From Roseovarius sp. MMSF_3281 (GTDB lineage Bacteria > Pseudomonadota > Alphaproteobacteria > Rhodobacterales > Rhodobacteraceae): a DNA stretch of 64,000 nt. The position numbers and the translations under genes were made by a program. Shown piece after piece: positions 1 to 7,270 of the stretch (position 1 is the stretch's first letter; every line of letters begins with the position of its first letter). Below the pieces are notes generated by a model. It was not told where the DNA came from and did no database searches. It worked only from the letters and a program-made list of their open reading frames with translations. The stretch covers positions 62,001 to 126,000 of the forward strand of contig NZ_JASHIM010000001.1 in NCBI RefSeq assembly GCF_030733685.1, written 5' to 3'.

Positions 1-181
1 CATCGACCTGCTCAGCCATTGCGAGCCATTCATCATCGGTGATCTTGCGGCCCTGTGCCTTGGCGGTGCGGGCGATGTCGCGGATCAGCTCAATCGCATC
101 GTTCACGCTGTCGCTGTCGGGCAGGCAGGCGCGGTGCGACCAGAACATCTGGACGGCTTGGCGGGCATCTTGGGTTTGCAT
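1..181 (-). CDS. Hypothetical phage protein (partial, cut by window edge)
   Basis: An open frame enters from the left edge; only the N-terminal 60 residues are visible. The ATG at 181 is chosen because GGAGAG lies 4 nt upstream; an in-frame ATG at 193 lacks such a site. The visible part is a soluble, mostly helical stretch beginning MQTQDARQAVQMFW with no recognised domain. It follows the upstream small gene by about 50 nt and belongs to the same minus-strand operon. Confidence 0.6.
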   Translation of the reverse strand, partial: MQTQDARQAVQMFWSHRACLPDSDSVNDAIELIRDIARTAKAQGRKITDDEWLAMAEQVD

Positions 182-233
182 CGCTCTCTCCATCGGTTTG
201 CAATCGTGGTGATTGGGGGCGCGTGACCCCCGG

Positions 234-518
234 TTATCCGTTGGCGCCGTGCAGCATCATGCTCTCGCTGCGCTCGTCACCGTCCGCGTAGTGCTCGTTG
301 AATGCGGCCGGGTGCATGTGACGCTTGTCGTAATCAACGATTGCGTCGGCGGGGCCGCCGTAGGAAACGTACCCGTCGCGGTGGTAGACCGTGCGACCAT
401 CCTCTCCGAGCGTGAGATCGTTGTTCTTATCGAAGGTTTCGCCGAGGCGAGGTTTGATCTGCGGGACGCCGAATTTCGGCTTGAGATCGTCGCGGAATGC
501 GTTGGGTATCATGTGCAT
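234..518 (-). CDS. Hypothetical phage protein, 94 aa
   Basis: The start is set at the ATG at 518, with AGGG 8 nt upstream right after the stop codon of the preceding gene (529-777). The product (MHMIPNAFRDDL...) is soluble and polar, with no recognised motif. Position as second gene after the operator-containing promoter at 821-849 suggests early, repressor-controlled expression (inference). Function unknown. Confidence 0.7.
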   Translation of the reverse strand: MHMIPNAFRDDLKPKFGVPQIKPRLGETFDKNNDLTLGEDGRTVYHRDGYVSYGGPADAIVDYDKRHMHPAAFNEHYADGDERSESMMLHGANG

Positions 519-528
519 CGTTCTGCCC

Positions 529-777
529 TCACACGTCTGCGGTGAATTTGTGGATTGGCACGAAGCGCTGACCGTCATCGGTGTAGATGATCGTCTTGCC
601 ATCATCGCGCTGGACTTGGACGGTGGCAGCGCGCCCGTACATTTCGTCCATCCAGTCATCGACCTCGAACTCGCCGAGGAAGGCGCTTTCGGTCAGGCTG
701 TCATCGAGCATGACGCGATGCGCGGTGAATGTGTGAACCGGAAGTTCGGGGAAAAGTTCGGAAGGTTGAAAGGCCAT
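529..777 (-). CDS. Hypothetical phage protein, 82 aa; first gene behind promoter/operator 821-849
   Basis: The start is the ATG at 777, preceded by GGAGACAG, because this leader and ribosome site are nearly identical to those of the gene starting at 5174. The longer reading to 849 would run through the promoter. The product (MAFQPSELFPELPV...) is small, acidic and soluble, without a recognised domain. It opens a short operon with the 94-aa gene downstream. Placement behind a putative repressor operator suggests it is silent in the lysogen (inference). Confidence 0.72.
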   Translation of the reverse strand: MAFQPSELFPELPVHTFTAHRVMLDDSLTESAFLGEFEVDDWMDEMYGRAATVQVQRDDGKTIIYTDDGQRFVPIHKFTADV

Positions 778-780
778 CGG

Positions 781-816
781 CTGTCTCCATTTCGGTTGGG
801 CTTGATTGCCCGATGA
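781..816 (-). repeat. Duplicated 5' leader, copy 1 (copy 2 at 5177-5212)
   Basis: 36 nt that match 5177-5212 at 33 positions. On the minus strand it reads CGGGCAATCAAGCCC followed by GGAGACAG and the start codon. GGGC and GCCC can pair as a small hairpin just upstream of the ribosome site. The same leader precedes two separate transcription units in the left arm. Confidence 0.8.
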
Positions 817-820
817 CCTA

Positions 821-849
821 TAAATATCGCTATTTGCGATGTAATTCAA
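821..849 (-). promoter_or_regulatory. Phage promoter with operator in the spacer (copy 1)
   Basis: On the minus strand, -35 TTGAAT (849-844) and -10 TATTTA (826-821) are separated by 17 nt. The inverted repeat ATCGC-TATTT-GCGAT (826-840 on plus) fills the spacer, so a bound repressor would block polymerase. A related half-site (ATAGCGATAAAATAGCTAT) lies at 865-883. The same arrangement occurs at 5217-5244. No repressor gene is in the window. Confidence 0.6.
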
Positions 850-879
850 GAAAAAAATACACCAATAGCGATAAAATAG

Positions 880-1287
880 CTATCCAGTGTCGCCATCGTC
901 GATCAGATCGAAGTCGTCACTTTCGGCCTTTTGAGAATAGCCCATCTTGTTCGCCTTGGACCCGGCTTTGAGCACGTATGCCTTCCGCTGCTTCTTCGCT
1001 TCGCTGCGCGACATTCCATGAGCGCCGACCATATGATCCGTTGCGCCCTGCCGTGACTTGAGCAGCTTGTGGCAGATCGGACAGCGCCGGTCGGCTTGAT
1101 GATCGTCGTTTAGTTTGCCTGTGAAGCGATCCGGTTTGCCCGCTGCGATGTCTTGAGCGCGGTAGACACGCTCGACGTGGTTTTTGCGCTGCGCGCGGTC
1201 GCTGCCGTCGCCTTTCCGGCATGGCTGCCCCGGCTTGGCGCCGCATTTCGGGCAGTCGGTGGTTTCGATGATCTCGTCGCGGGTCAT
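880..1287 (-). CDS. Phage protein with two zinc-binding modules
   Basis: 135 aa from the ATG at 1287, which overlaps the upstream stop (ATGA). An N-terminal module has C12-x2-C15-x7-C23 with a possible fourth ligand H37 (CPKCGAKPGQPC type, seen in many phage and mobile-element proteins). A second module is a C2H2-like finger C69-x2-C72-x12-H85-x4-H90, followed by a Lys/Arg-rich stretch. Both features suggest nucleic-acid binding. The gene's 3' end runs into the operator half-site at 865-883, so its last codons and the control region are close together. Exact role unknown. Confidence 0.75.
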   Translation of the reverse strand: MTRDEIIETTDCPKCGAKPGQPCRKGDGSDRAQRKNHVERVYRAQDIAAGKPDRFTGKLNDDHQADRRCPICHKLLKSRQGATDHMVGAHGMSRSEAKKQRKAYVLKAGSKANKMGYSQKAESDDFDLIDDGDTG

Positions 1288-1868
1288 TGGTTTGCATCCT
1301 TTGCCAGTAGGCGTTTGCGTGTTTCGTCTGCGGTTTCCTGATCGACCAGCTTGAAGCGCCCTTCCGCGGCTTTGTTCTTCCAATAGCGCTCGACTTTTAG
1401 GCCAGGTTGGAAATGACGGTCGTATCCGTACTTCCCGGGCAGTGATTTGTACGGTTCACGGCTGGCGATCTCGTCCCACTTGAGAACCAGAAACTTACCT
1501 TGGCCCTTCTCGATTGCCTTGCTGATTAGCGAGTCGATAGGTTGAAGGGCCCATGTGGTCGGCTTGTAGTCAATTTCAGGCACGGGCTTATCCGCGCTGA
1601 TCTCCCGCCATACCCATCCGTTCCAGTCGCCGTTTTCAGCCCCGAACGAATATTCAACACCGCCCAACCAGAACGTCCCGGTGAACGCGTGGTTGCAGGC
1701 GTTCATTTGCACGATGTCGGCGATGAACACGTATCCGTCCTCGCCTTCCTCGGCCTCGCTGATGCGGTCCCGGTCCCACAGGTGTTCCGTGATCTCTTCG
1801 GCGATCTCGTCTAGGGCGCCGGGGTGTTTCTGTTCAATCTCTTCGGCTTCCGGGCAATCAATGCTCAT
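1284..1868 (-). CDS. Hypothetical phage protein, 194 aa
   Basis: The ORF starts at the ATG at 1868, 11 nt after the preceding stop. The N-terminal half is acidic; the centre contains many Trp/Gly residues (GDWNGWVWRE); the C-terminal tail is basic. There is no signal peptide and no membrane segment. No family was recognised. The stop codon overlaps the start of the zinc-finger gene, so the two are translationally coupled. Confidence 0.7.
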   Translation of the reverse strand: MSIDCPEAEEIEQKHPGALDEIAEEITEHLWDRDRISEAEEGEDGYVFIADIVQMNACNHAFTGTFWLGGVEYSFGAENGDWNGWVWREISADKPVPEIDYKPTTWALQPIDSLISKAIEKGQGKFLVLKWDEIASREPYKSLPGKYGYDRHFQPGLKVERYWKNKAAEGRFKLVDQETADETRKRLLAKDANQ

Positions 1869-1879
1869 GTGTTCCGTTC

Positions 1880-2074
1880 CTAGTTGTCAATTACGTCGAA
1901 ATCGTCTTCTGACGTGAGTTCAGCGAATGCTTCGTTGAAGGCGTCGATGGCGACGATCAGACAGCGTGAGTTGATCTTTTCTGGATCACGCCGCAGGCGC
2001 CGCGCCTCGTTGCTATAGGCCTTTCGCGCCTCGAAAAGCGCTTTGGACCTGGCTTCGCCGACGGGGTCACTCAT
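1880..2074 (-). CDS. Hypothetical phage protein, 64 aa
   Basis: Start at the ATG at 2074, overlapping the stop of the methyltransferase gene by 4 nt. The product is a helical, charged small protein (MSDPVGEARSKALFEARKAY...) ending in an acidic tail. No domain recognised. Coupled translation with the methyltransferase suggests co-expression, not necessarily shared function. Confidence 0.65.
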   Translation of the reverse strand: MSDPVGEARSKALFEARKAYSNEARRLRRDPEKINSRCLIVAIDAFNEAFAELTSEDDFDVIDN

Positions 2075-3462
2075 TGGCCCGGCCCGATGCTGATGAACCC
2101 GGTCGGGATGTTCGTGCCGGATTCGGCGAAGCTGGCCACTGGCAGGTCGCGCCAACCGCTGTCGATCCAGCCGCGGTCGCGCGTATGGGCATCTTCCCGC
2201 ACAAGTCCGAGCTTTCCGAGGTGGCCATCGTAGAACGCTGTCGCGGGCAGGATGCAGATCAGGGTGCCGCCGCCGAAACGTCGATCCTCGGGATGGGGTT
2301 TCAGGAACTTGCGCGCATGCAGCAGGTGCTTTTGCCAGTGCAGGCCGTAGAACGGCGGGTTCATCACGATCAGGTCGTAATCTGGCGTCGGCGTGGCTTC
2401 GAGGAAGTTTCTGATGTAGACCGAATGCCCTTTGGCCCGCGCCTCTTCGGCCCGTTCATGGTTGACCTCGACCCCGCCCATGCGAACTCCGGTCAGGCAT
2501 TTTTCCTGCACGGCTTCACGTATCGCATCCATGATCCGGCCGTCACCGCAACTCGGTTCAAGGATTGTCTTGACGTCCCGCCAATCCACACCACGCAAAA
2601 CCTCGTCAATCACCTTGCGCGGGGTGGGGTAGAATTGCAGGTCTTTCGAGACTTCCCGAGATCGGAACAGATCGCGGTACTGATCGGGCTCGGCGTCGGG
2701 CGTGTCGGGCAGCACGTCGCCGTAGAACTCGGCCAACGCCAGATTGATCGCGCGCAGCTTTTCCGGCGTGAATTGCAGGTGGCCATTGCCGTTCTTGTAG
2801 ACTTGCAGCTTCATTCCTTCGAACTCGACCTGATCGCGCTTCGCGTCCTTCACGAGATCCGAGATTTCATTGTAGCTGGTATGCGGTTGGCCCTCGAACA
2901 CCCGGATCGCGTTGAGCGTGTCGCGCAGCTTCTCAAAGCCGTACCCCTGTCCATATTCGGCGCCGACGCTGCGAAGGATGATCCGTTTGGGCAGGCCCTC
3001 GACGCCCACCTTGACCTTGCTGTGCGATTTGAATGCCGGGTCCAGATCGACAAAGCATTCCGCCAGGCCTTTCAGGATATGGTGACGCGGATCTGCCACG
3101 TAATGGCCAAAGGTCGCCCGGATATTGCCGAGCGTGAACTCTGGCGGGTTTTCGAATGATCGCTCAAAGGCGTTGCGATCCGATGCGCTGGCGATCTTGT
3201 CGAGGTTCAGGCCCTTATAGACGTGCATCCACGCGGACTTGAGCAGGTTGTCGAGGATCGCCCGCTCGTGGACGTAAGGACTGCCGCGGCCCCAAACTGA
3301 ATGCGCATAGGTGCCGCCAATGGTCGATTGCATTTCAATTTCGGTCACAGTGGCTTTGAACGCGGCCACGGTGTCGGCGACAGAGTCACGCTTGGTTTCG
3401 TATTCTTTCACGAGATCGGGAAGCGACCGCAGGACGGCCGGCATGTTGCTTTGGTCGGTCAT
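2071..3462 (-). CDS. DUF4942 domain / N6-adenine DNA methyltransferase
   Basis: 463 aa. The start is the ATG at 3462, with a strong GGAGGT 6 nt upstream. Residues about 5-250 match the layout of the phage-associated DUF4942 domain (HERAILDNLLKSAW, YGQGYGFEKLRDTL). Residues about 275-460 form a class I SAM-dependent methyltransferase: FYPTP at 277-281, motif I LEPSCGDG at 301-308 and motif IV NPPF at 368-371, the NPPY/F signature of N6-adenine enzymes. Enzymes of this kind methylate phage DNA, which can protect against host restriction or affect regulation. There is no restriction endonuclease partner nearby, so an orphan protective or regulatory role is likely (inference). Confidence 0.88.
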   Translation of the reverse strand: MTDQSNMPAVLRSLPDLVKEYETKRDSVADTVAAFKATVTEIEMQSTIGGTYAHSVWGRGSPYVHERAILDNLLKSAWMHVYKGLNLDKIASASDRNAFERSFENPPEFTLGNIRATFGHYVADPRHHILKGLAECFVDLDPAFKSHSKVKVGVEGLPKRIILRSVGAEYGQGYGFEKLRDTLNAIRVFEGQPHTSYNEISDLVKDAKRDQVEFEGMKLQVYKNGNGHLQFTPEKLRAINLALAEFYGDVLPDTPDAEPDQYRDLFRSREVSKDLQFYPTPRKVIDEVLRGVDWRDVKTILEPSCGDGRIMDAIREAVQEKCLTGVRMGGVEVNHERAEEARAKGHSVYIRNFLEATPTPDYDLIVMNPPFYGLHWQKHLLHARKFLKPHPEDRRFGGGTLICILPATAFYDGHLGKLGLVREDAHTRDRGWIDSGWRDLPVASFAESGTNIPTGFISIGPGQ

Positions 3463-3761
3463 GTAACCTCCAATTCTGCGGCTTTGGTTTTGGATTGTTT
3501 GGCGGGAACGATCCGGTAGCGGTAGCGCAATACCTTTGGCGCTCGGCCGATCTGATATTTCCTTGGCATTACCCACAGCCAGCACGACAACTCGTTAGGT
3601 TGCAGAGGCCCGATGTGCTCTTGCGTTGGTTTCACGCGGTCTCCGTTGATGATGTCTACCGCGTGATCGAAGAAGCGATGCACCATTGTTCCGGTCGCAA
3701 CCGGAAACCCGCTGCCATCGTGATCAATCCAATCGCTCCATTGCGGCTTAGGAAAAGGCAT
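3459..3761 (-). CDS. Hypothetical phage protein, 100 aa
   Basis: The start at the ATG at 3761 is favoured by the purine-rich AGGAAGG upstream; it overlaps the preceding gene by 14 nt. The 3' end overlaps the methyltransferase start (ATGA). The protein is basic at its C-terminus and Trp-rich (PKPQWSDWIDHDG; ELSCWLWVMPRKY). No family recognised. Confidence 0.68.
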   Translation of the reverse strand: MPFPKPQWSDWIDHDGSGFPVATGTMVHRFFDHAVDIINGDRVKPTQEHIGPLQPNELSCWLWVMPRKYQIGRAPKVLRYRYRIVPAKQSKTKAAELEVT

Positions 3762-4032
3762 CGGCCTGACCTTCCTGCAAATCCTCAAGCATGATTGGCC
3801 GGTCGCAATCCAAAATAATTTCCGATGCGAACGGTAGATTTGCGCCCATTCTCATTTCAGGCCCGAAAATGTGCATAAGCTCGTGAAGCTGAAACCGAGA
3901 CCAACCGTCTATGCTGACTTTTGCAGGCTGGTAATTACCGTTTGAATAGGGCTCCCAATATTTACGGTGTATTTTGTGGCCCGTTTTGGTCAGCTTGACC
4001 CATACGTAATCGTTGATATTAAACTTCGGCAT
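3748..4032 (-). CDS. Hypothetical phage protein, 94 aa
   Basis: Start at the ATG at 4032 with GGAGG 6 nt upstream. The protein begins MPKFNINDYVWVKLTKTG, which looks like a small beta-barrel strand pattern, and has an acidic tail. No recognised domain. It overlaps both neighbours, as is typical for this operon. Confidence 0.68.
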   Translation of the reverse strand: MPKFNINDYVWVKLTKTGHKIHRKYWEPYSNGNYQPAKVSIDGWSRFQLHELMHIFGPEMRMGANLPFASEIILDCDRPIMLEDLQEGQADAFS

Positions 4033-4321
4033 CGTCGGCCTCCTTTCGCGAGATCGGTTGATCGTCAGGTCGTTCGCACGCGAGCAGCATGGCGCGCATT
4101 GCGGCTTTGATGTCTGCGCGCAGGTTGGCACCGAATGCTTTGCTTTCCGCATCCATGGCCAGCGTTTCGTCGATTATGTCCCACGCCCACCTGGGCGCGC
4201 AGCGGTCGACCAGTTCGTTCCTAAAATGATCATCATGGCACTCAGGATGGTCGCAGGTGCCTGCTTCGCACATGGCGGTGATTTCGGCCTGCTCAGCGTC
4301 GTGTTCTTCAAGGGTACTCAT
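4019..4321 (-). CDS. Hypothetical phage protein with Cys/His cluster, 100 aa
   Basis: Start ATG at 4321, overlapping the upstream stop. Residues about 18-32 contain C-x4-C-x2-H-x2-C-x-D-D-H (CEAGTCDHPECHDDH), a possible metal-binding site. The rest is helical. No family recognised. Confidence 0.68.
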   Translation of the reverse strand: MSTLEEHDAEQAEITAMCEAGTCDHPECHDDHFRNELVDRCAPRWAWDIIDETLAMDAESKAFGANLRADIKAAMRAMLLACERPDDQPISRKEADDAEV

Positions 4322-4536
4322 GGGGTGTTCTCCTTGATCTCAAACGTGTCGAACGGCGCATCGCAGGCGTCGACAAGGCTTTCGCCCTGCGCAGGGTTGA
4401 TCGCGTGGGAGTGTTCGAGATCCCGCAAGCGGCGATGGATCGCTTCACGCAACATTTCGTGGGTGACGTCGCTGGCATCCTCGCACGCGCTGATCAGCGA
4501 GAATCCGAGCGTGAAGGCGTGGTCATATTTTTGCAT
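4318..4536 (-). CDS. Hypothetical phage protein, 72 aa
   Basis: The ATG at 4536 is preceded by GGAGGGAG, which decides the start over a much longer upstream reading. Small helical protein (MQKYDHAFTLGFSLIS...). It overlaps the next gene by 4 nt. Function unknown. Confidence 0.65.
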   Translation of the reverse strand: MQKYDHAFTLGFSLISACEDASDVTHEMLREAIHRRLRDLEHSHAINPAQGESLVDACDAPFDTFEIKENTP

Positions 4537-4538
4537 GG

Positions 4539-4748
4539 TTACTCTCCCTCCAATTCGATTTCCTCGCCATCGGCGCGTACTGCGATGTCCGCGCTGGCCC
4601 GATAAACGTCGATTGAGCGGACGCCCGCAGTGGTGCAGATCGAGATCAGGCAGCTTGTGCCATCGGGGAACATGACCTCTGCGATACGTTCGCCCGGTCC
4701 CGACCAATTGTCGGCCACGCAAGGGCTTTTGATGCTAGGTCGCTTCAT
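4539..4748 (-). CDS. Hypothetical phage protein, 69 aa
   Basis: Start at the ATG at 4748, overlapping the previous gene by 14 nt. A short, beta-rich sequence with an acidic tail; its final codons supply the ribosome site (GGAGGGAG) of the next gene. No domain recognised. Confidence 0.6.
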   Translation of the reverse strand: MKRPSIKSPCVADNWSGPGERIAEVMFPDGTSCLISICTTAGVRSIDVYRASADIAVRADGEEIELEGE

Positions 4749-4926
4749 GGGGTAATCCTTTGCTTTCGGCCCAATGGAGCTTCTTTAGGACGCGCTTGGC
4801 TGCACGTTTCTCTGCGCCATGTGGGTAGATGATGCGGGTTGACTCTTCGTGCCTGAGAACGGCCATGATGGCCCGTTCAATAGCCCTGGCTTCCTCGGGT
4901 TGAAGGGTGATCGTCAGCGCTGGCAT
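4735..4926 (-). CDS. Hypothetical phage protein, 63 aa
   Basis: Start at the ATG at 4926, sharing a base with the stop of the upstream gene. An amphipathic helical protein (LQPEEARAIERAIMAVLRHEE) with a basic C-terminal half. No family recognised. Confidence 0.62.
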   Translation of the reverse strand: MPALTITLQPEEARAIERAIMAVLRHEESTRIIYPHGAEKRAAKRVLKKLHWAESKGLPHEAT

Positions 4927-5174
4927 TAGCCTGCACTTTCGGCCTGATTGGCGTGATCAAGCAGAGCTTTGGCCAAGCGCCTGGCCTCGGCCGCGGTCAA
5001 TTGCGCCGCGTGAAGATTGACCGAGATCGTCACGCTCGGGGTCTCTTGCCCGTGCCAGTGCTCGGGCACGGCAAAGACAACGACTTCGTCGCCCGCCTTG
5101 GTTTCTGGAAGGGCTGTCCCGTTGCTGCCTGCCTGCCCGATGCGTGATTGATAGATGTTTCCCATGTGCGCCAT
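4926..5174 (-). CDS. Hypothetical phage protein, 82 aa; first gene behind promoter/operator 5217-5244
   Basis: The ATG at 5174 follows GGAGACAG, exactly as for the gene at 777, so this start is used rather than the in-frame ATG at 5186. The C-terminal segment TAAEARRLAKALLDHA resembles short phage proteins that end in such a helix. Function unknown. It is the first gene of a long minus-strand operon reaching at least to 880. Confidence 0.7.
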   Translation of the reverse strand: MAHMGNIYQSRIGQAGSNGTALPETKAGDEVVVFAVPEHWHGQETPSVTISVNLHAAQLTAAEARRLAKALLDHANQAESAG

Positions 5175-5176
5175 GT

Positions 5177-5212
5177 CTGTCTCCATTTTGGCTGGGCTTC
5201 ATTGCCCGATGA
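5177..5212 (-). repeat. Duplicated 5' leader, copy 2
   Basis: 33 of 36 nt match 781-816. On the minus strand GGGCAATGAAGCCC forms a small hairpin ahead of GGAGACAG. All three mismatches lie in the hairpin loop or between hairpin and ribosome site, so the stem is kept. Confidence 0.8.
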
Positions 5213-5216
5213 TTAA

Positions 5217-5244
5217 AGTATATCGCAAATAGCGATGGATGCAA
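5217..5244 (-). promoter_or_regulatory. Phage promoter with operator in the spacer (copy 2)
   Basis: On the minus strand, -35 TTGCAT (5244-5239) and -10 TATACT (5222-5217) are 16 nt apart. The inverted repeat ATCGC-AAATA-GCGAT (5222-5236) fills the spacer. A half-site TATCGCTATTATTG lies at 5304-5317. The intergenic stretch 5175-5429 otherwise shows only two plus-strand TTGACA hexamers (5315, 5334), whose use is unclear. Confidence 0.65.
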
Positions 5245-5429
5245 ATAAAAAAACACACAAATACAATAGCTTGCCGATTGGCGTTGTCTTTGCCTTATTT
5301 GTATATCGCTATTATTGACATTTCGTGGCTTTGTTGACAAATTACCCACAGGCGCGAAAATCGTCTTGATCATGATATCCCGTCACGATGCGATGGCCGG
5401 CCCTCTGGGTCGGCCATTTCATTTGGCGG

Positions 5430-6302
5430 TCATGCTGCCGCCGATACCGTGGCTGAGCGGGTCAGCTCGCTTTCGATCTGGGCGATGTTCCGGCGCAGGA
5501 GTTTCAACTTCTCAATGCACCGCTGCGCCTCGTCTGGGTCGATGCTTTTCGGCGCCTTGAATGGGCCATCTTTGAACAACGGCTGCATCGCTGTCCCGAG
5601 CTTGTCGATCCGCTCGTCGAGAGACTTGAGCGACGCGCGCTTGGGGATCTGCGCCACCATCGGCATTTCGGCCTGGGCTTCCTTCGTGACTATGGCATCA
5701 GCGGCTTCGGCCGCGGCCTTGTCGGTTGACGCAAGCCCGGCCATGCAGAGTTTGAGAAACGTTTGCTGGCCATTCGGGCTGAGCCCCGCCATATGATAGG
5801 CCTGCGTGTGACTAACCACGCCGCGCGAAAGCAGATCACGGTTGTCGTCTGTCAAGCCGAGCAACTTCGTGCGATAGGTAATCCGCCACGCTTGGCTGAT
5901 GCCGAGCTTCGTCGCTAATGTCTCAGGCGTGAAATCAAATTCGTCCAGCATCCGCTGGTAGGCGATTGCCTCTTCCAAGGGGGAAACCTCGGCGCGTTGC
6001 AGGTTCTCAAGGATTGCGTTGATGTGCATGTCGCGATCATCCATCCGGCGCACATGGCACAGGATGTCGAACAACTCGCCATCGGCTTCGAGTAACTTGT
6101 GGGCGCGGAAACGTCGTTCGCCCATAATGACTTGGTACTCGTGGCCCTCACCGTCACGCTCAATGGGTCGCACTGTGATCGGTTGCTGCAACCCGTTCTC
6201 GTGGATCGAGTTGGCCAATTCTTCCAGCGCGCGCTGATCGAAGTGCTGACGCGGCTGATCAGGGTTGCGGGTTATCAGATTCAGGGGTATGCGTTTGAGC
6301 AT
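5430..6302 (-). CDS. ParB/RepB/Spo0J-family partition-like protein
   Basis: 290 aa. The N-terminal ParB/Srx domain (residues about 3-95) contains NPDQPR at 13-18 and the signature GERRFRAH at 61-68, the CTP/nuclease pocket of the family. It is followed by a helix-turn-helix region (about 129-153, TLATKLGISQAW) and a C-terminal coiled helical region. ParB proteins bind centromere-like sites; phage versions serve in partition, transcription or nuclease roles. No ParA gene is adjacent, so it is not an obvious parAB operon. It could be a phage RepB/ParB-like regulator. Confidence 0.85.
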   Translation of the reverse strand: MLKRIPLNLITRNPDQPRQHFDQRALEELANSIHENGLQQPITVRPIERDGEGHEYQVIMGERRFRAHKLLEADGELFDILCHVRRMDDRDMHINAILENLQRAEVSPLEEAIAYQRMLDEFDFTPETLATKLGISQAWRITYRTKLLGLTDDNRDLLSRGVVSHTQAYHMAGLSPNGQQTFLKLCMAGLASTDKAAAEAADAIVTKEAQAEMPMVAQIPKRASLKSLDERIDKLGTAMQPLFKDGPFKAPKSIDPDEAQRCIEKLKLLRRNIAQIESELTRSATVSAAA

Positions 6303-6374
6303 TCGCTCATTCCTTTTTCCAGAGGTTGCGATGTACTGGCGGGCCGATGCGGCAAACTGAGGCCCGCCAGTTAT

Positions 6375-6605
6375 TTAAACAGGGTAAAGAGATCGAACGG
6401 CCTCAATGCCCTGCTTTACAAGACGATCTGGGTCGCGTCCCAATGACCTCGCAAAACGCGGGTTCTGATATGCGTCCCACCCACGCTGAACGGCGACCTT
6501 GAAGTCGCCCAACATGCGGAAAGACTTGGCGATCCTGAGCGCGTCGATCTCTCGACCCTCACGAAGCGCCTCACGCAGAAGATCGGTTTTGCGGGTGATG
6601 GTCAT
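6375..6605 (-). CDS. Hypothetical phage protein, 76 aa
   Basis: The ATG at 6605 starts 3 nt after the HNH stop codon. A helical, Arg-rich protein (REALREGREIDALRIAKSF; NPRFARSLGRDPDRLV). No domain recognised. The tRNA-like element at 6591-6655 covers its first codons on the other strand. Confidence 0.68.
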   Translation of the reverse strand: MTITRKTDLLREALREGREIDALRIAKSFRMLGDFKVAVQRGWDAYQNPRFARSLGRDPDRLVKQGIEAVRSLYPV

Positions 6606-6655
6606 GGCTAGACGTCCAGTTTGGCTTGTCGGTTCGACTCCGGCGCCCCGCTCCA
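6591..6655 (+). other. tRNA-Gly-like sequence with shrunken anticodon arm
   Basis: Plus strand: GCGGGTG (6591) can pair with GCCCCGC (6645-6651) at five of seven positions. GTC-ATGGCTA-GAC forms a D-arm. GTCGG-TTCGACT-CCGGC (6628-6644) is a fully paired T-arm. T then CCA (6652-6655) matches the U73-CCA end of tRNA-Gly. Only 13 nt stand where an anticodon arm plus variable loop needs about 22, so it cannot be a normal tRNA. It spans the HNH stop and the next start codon. It could be a tRNA remnant, an att relic or chance. Confidence 0.35.
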
Positions 6656-7270
6656 TTGTTTCAACATGGTTCTGGTCTCCTTTGATCGGTAGTCAGTTGA
6701 TTTGAGGCGCTTTCGCGCGTTACAGGAACGACAAAGCGGTTGAATGTTGTCGATCCAGTTTGTTCCGCCCTTTGCAAGCGGGATGACGTGGTCGGGTTCT
6801 AGGTCAGCATCGATCCCGCAGCATAAGCATCGGTTCCCGGTGACGTGTTGCAGTGCGGCCCATTGTTCAGCGGTGTAAGCTCCTTCCGCTTCCATGACGC
6901 GGAGGCGGCGCCGACGCCGTCGGGCGCGGTTCTTCTCGACATTCTCTCGTGGCCACCGCTTGTTCTTCTCGGAGTAATACGCTGTCCAATATGCCTCATG
7001 GTGTTCGATGCACCGAGCGGGTCCGCGGGCGGGGATTTGGGCATCGCAGTCGACGCAGGTTTTCGAGTTAGAGCGTGGCCGATACCTTTTGCGTTTAAGC
7101 TCTCGAGCTCGCTCCCTGTTGGCGATATCGTAAGCACGTTTCTTTGCTTTGTGGTTCGGGTCGGCGTCTCGAGCGAGCCTGGTGAGCGCGGCATTGCGCC
7201 GCGCACACTCTTGGCACCGTGTCGGTCCTGCTGCGGGAATCCGCGTTGGGCAGTTCCGACACTTCTTCAT
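6608..7270 (-). CDS. HNH endonuclease
   Basis: 220 aa from the ATG at 7270, overlapping the preceding stop (TGATG). The N-terminus holds two CxxC-type knuckles (C4/C7 with C19/C22, and KTCVDC), followed by a very basic linker. The HNH core has C148/C150/C151, D160-H161 (DHVIPLAKGG), N175 and C180-x2-C183 (CRSCNARK). HNH enzymes near phage packaging modules nick or cut DNA; some stimulate terminase. Here it sits in the opposite-strand arm about 3 kb from the terminase genes, so a packaging role is possible but unproven. The last 15 codons run over the tRNA-like element. Confidence 0.85.
   Translation of the reverse strand: MKKCRNCPTRIPAAGPTRCQECARRNAALTRLARDADPNHKAKKRAYDIANRERARELKRKRYRPRSNSKTCVDCDAQIPARGPARCIEHHEAYWTAYYSEKNKRWPRENVEKNRARRRRRRLRVMEAEGAYTAEQWAALQHVTGNRCLCCGIDADLEPDHVIPLAKGGTNWIDNIQPLCRSCNARKRLKSTDYRSKETRTMLKQWSGAPESNRQAKLDV

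Noticed and set aside
2074..3159. 361-aa plus-strand ORF opposite the DUF4942 methyltransferase
   Set aside because: Shadow ORF; the minus strand holds methyltransferase motifs and a strong ribosome site.
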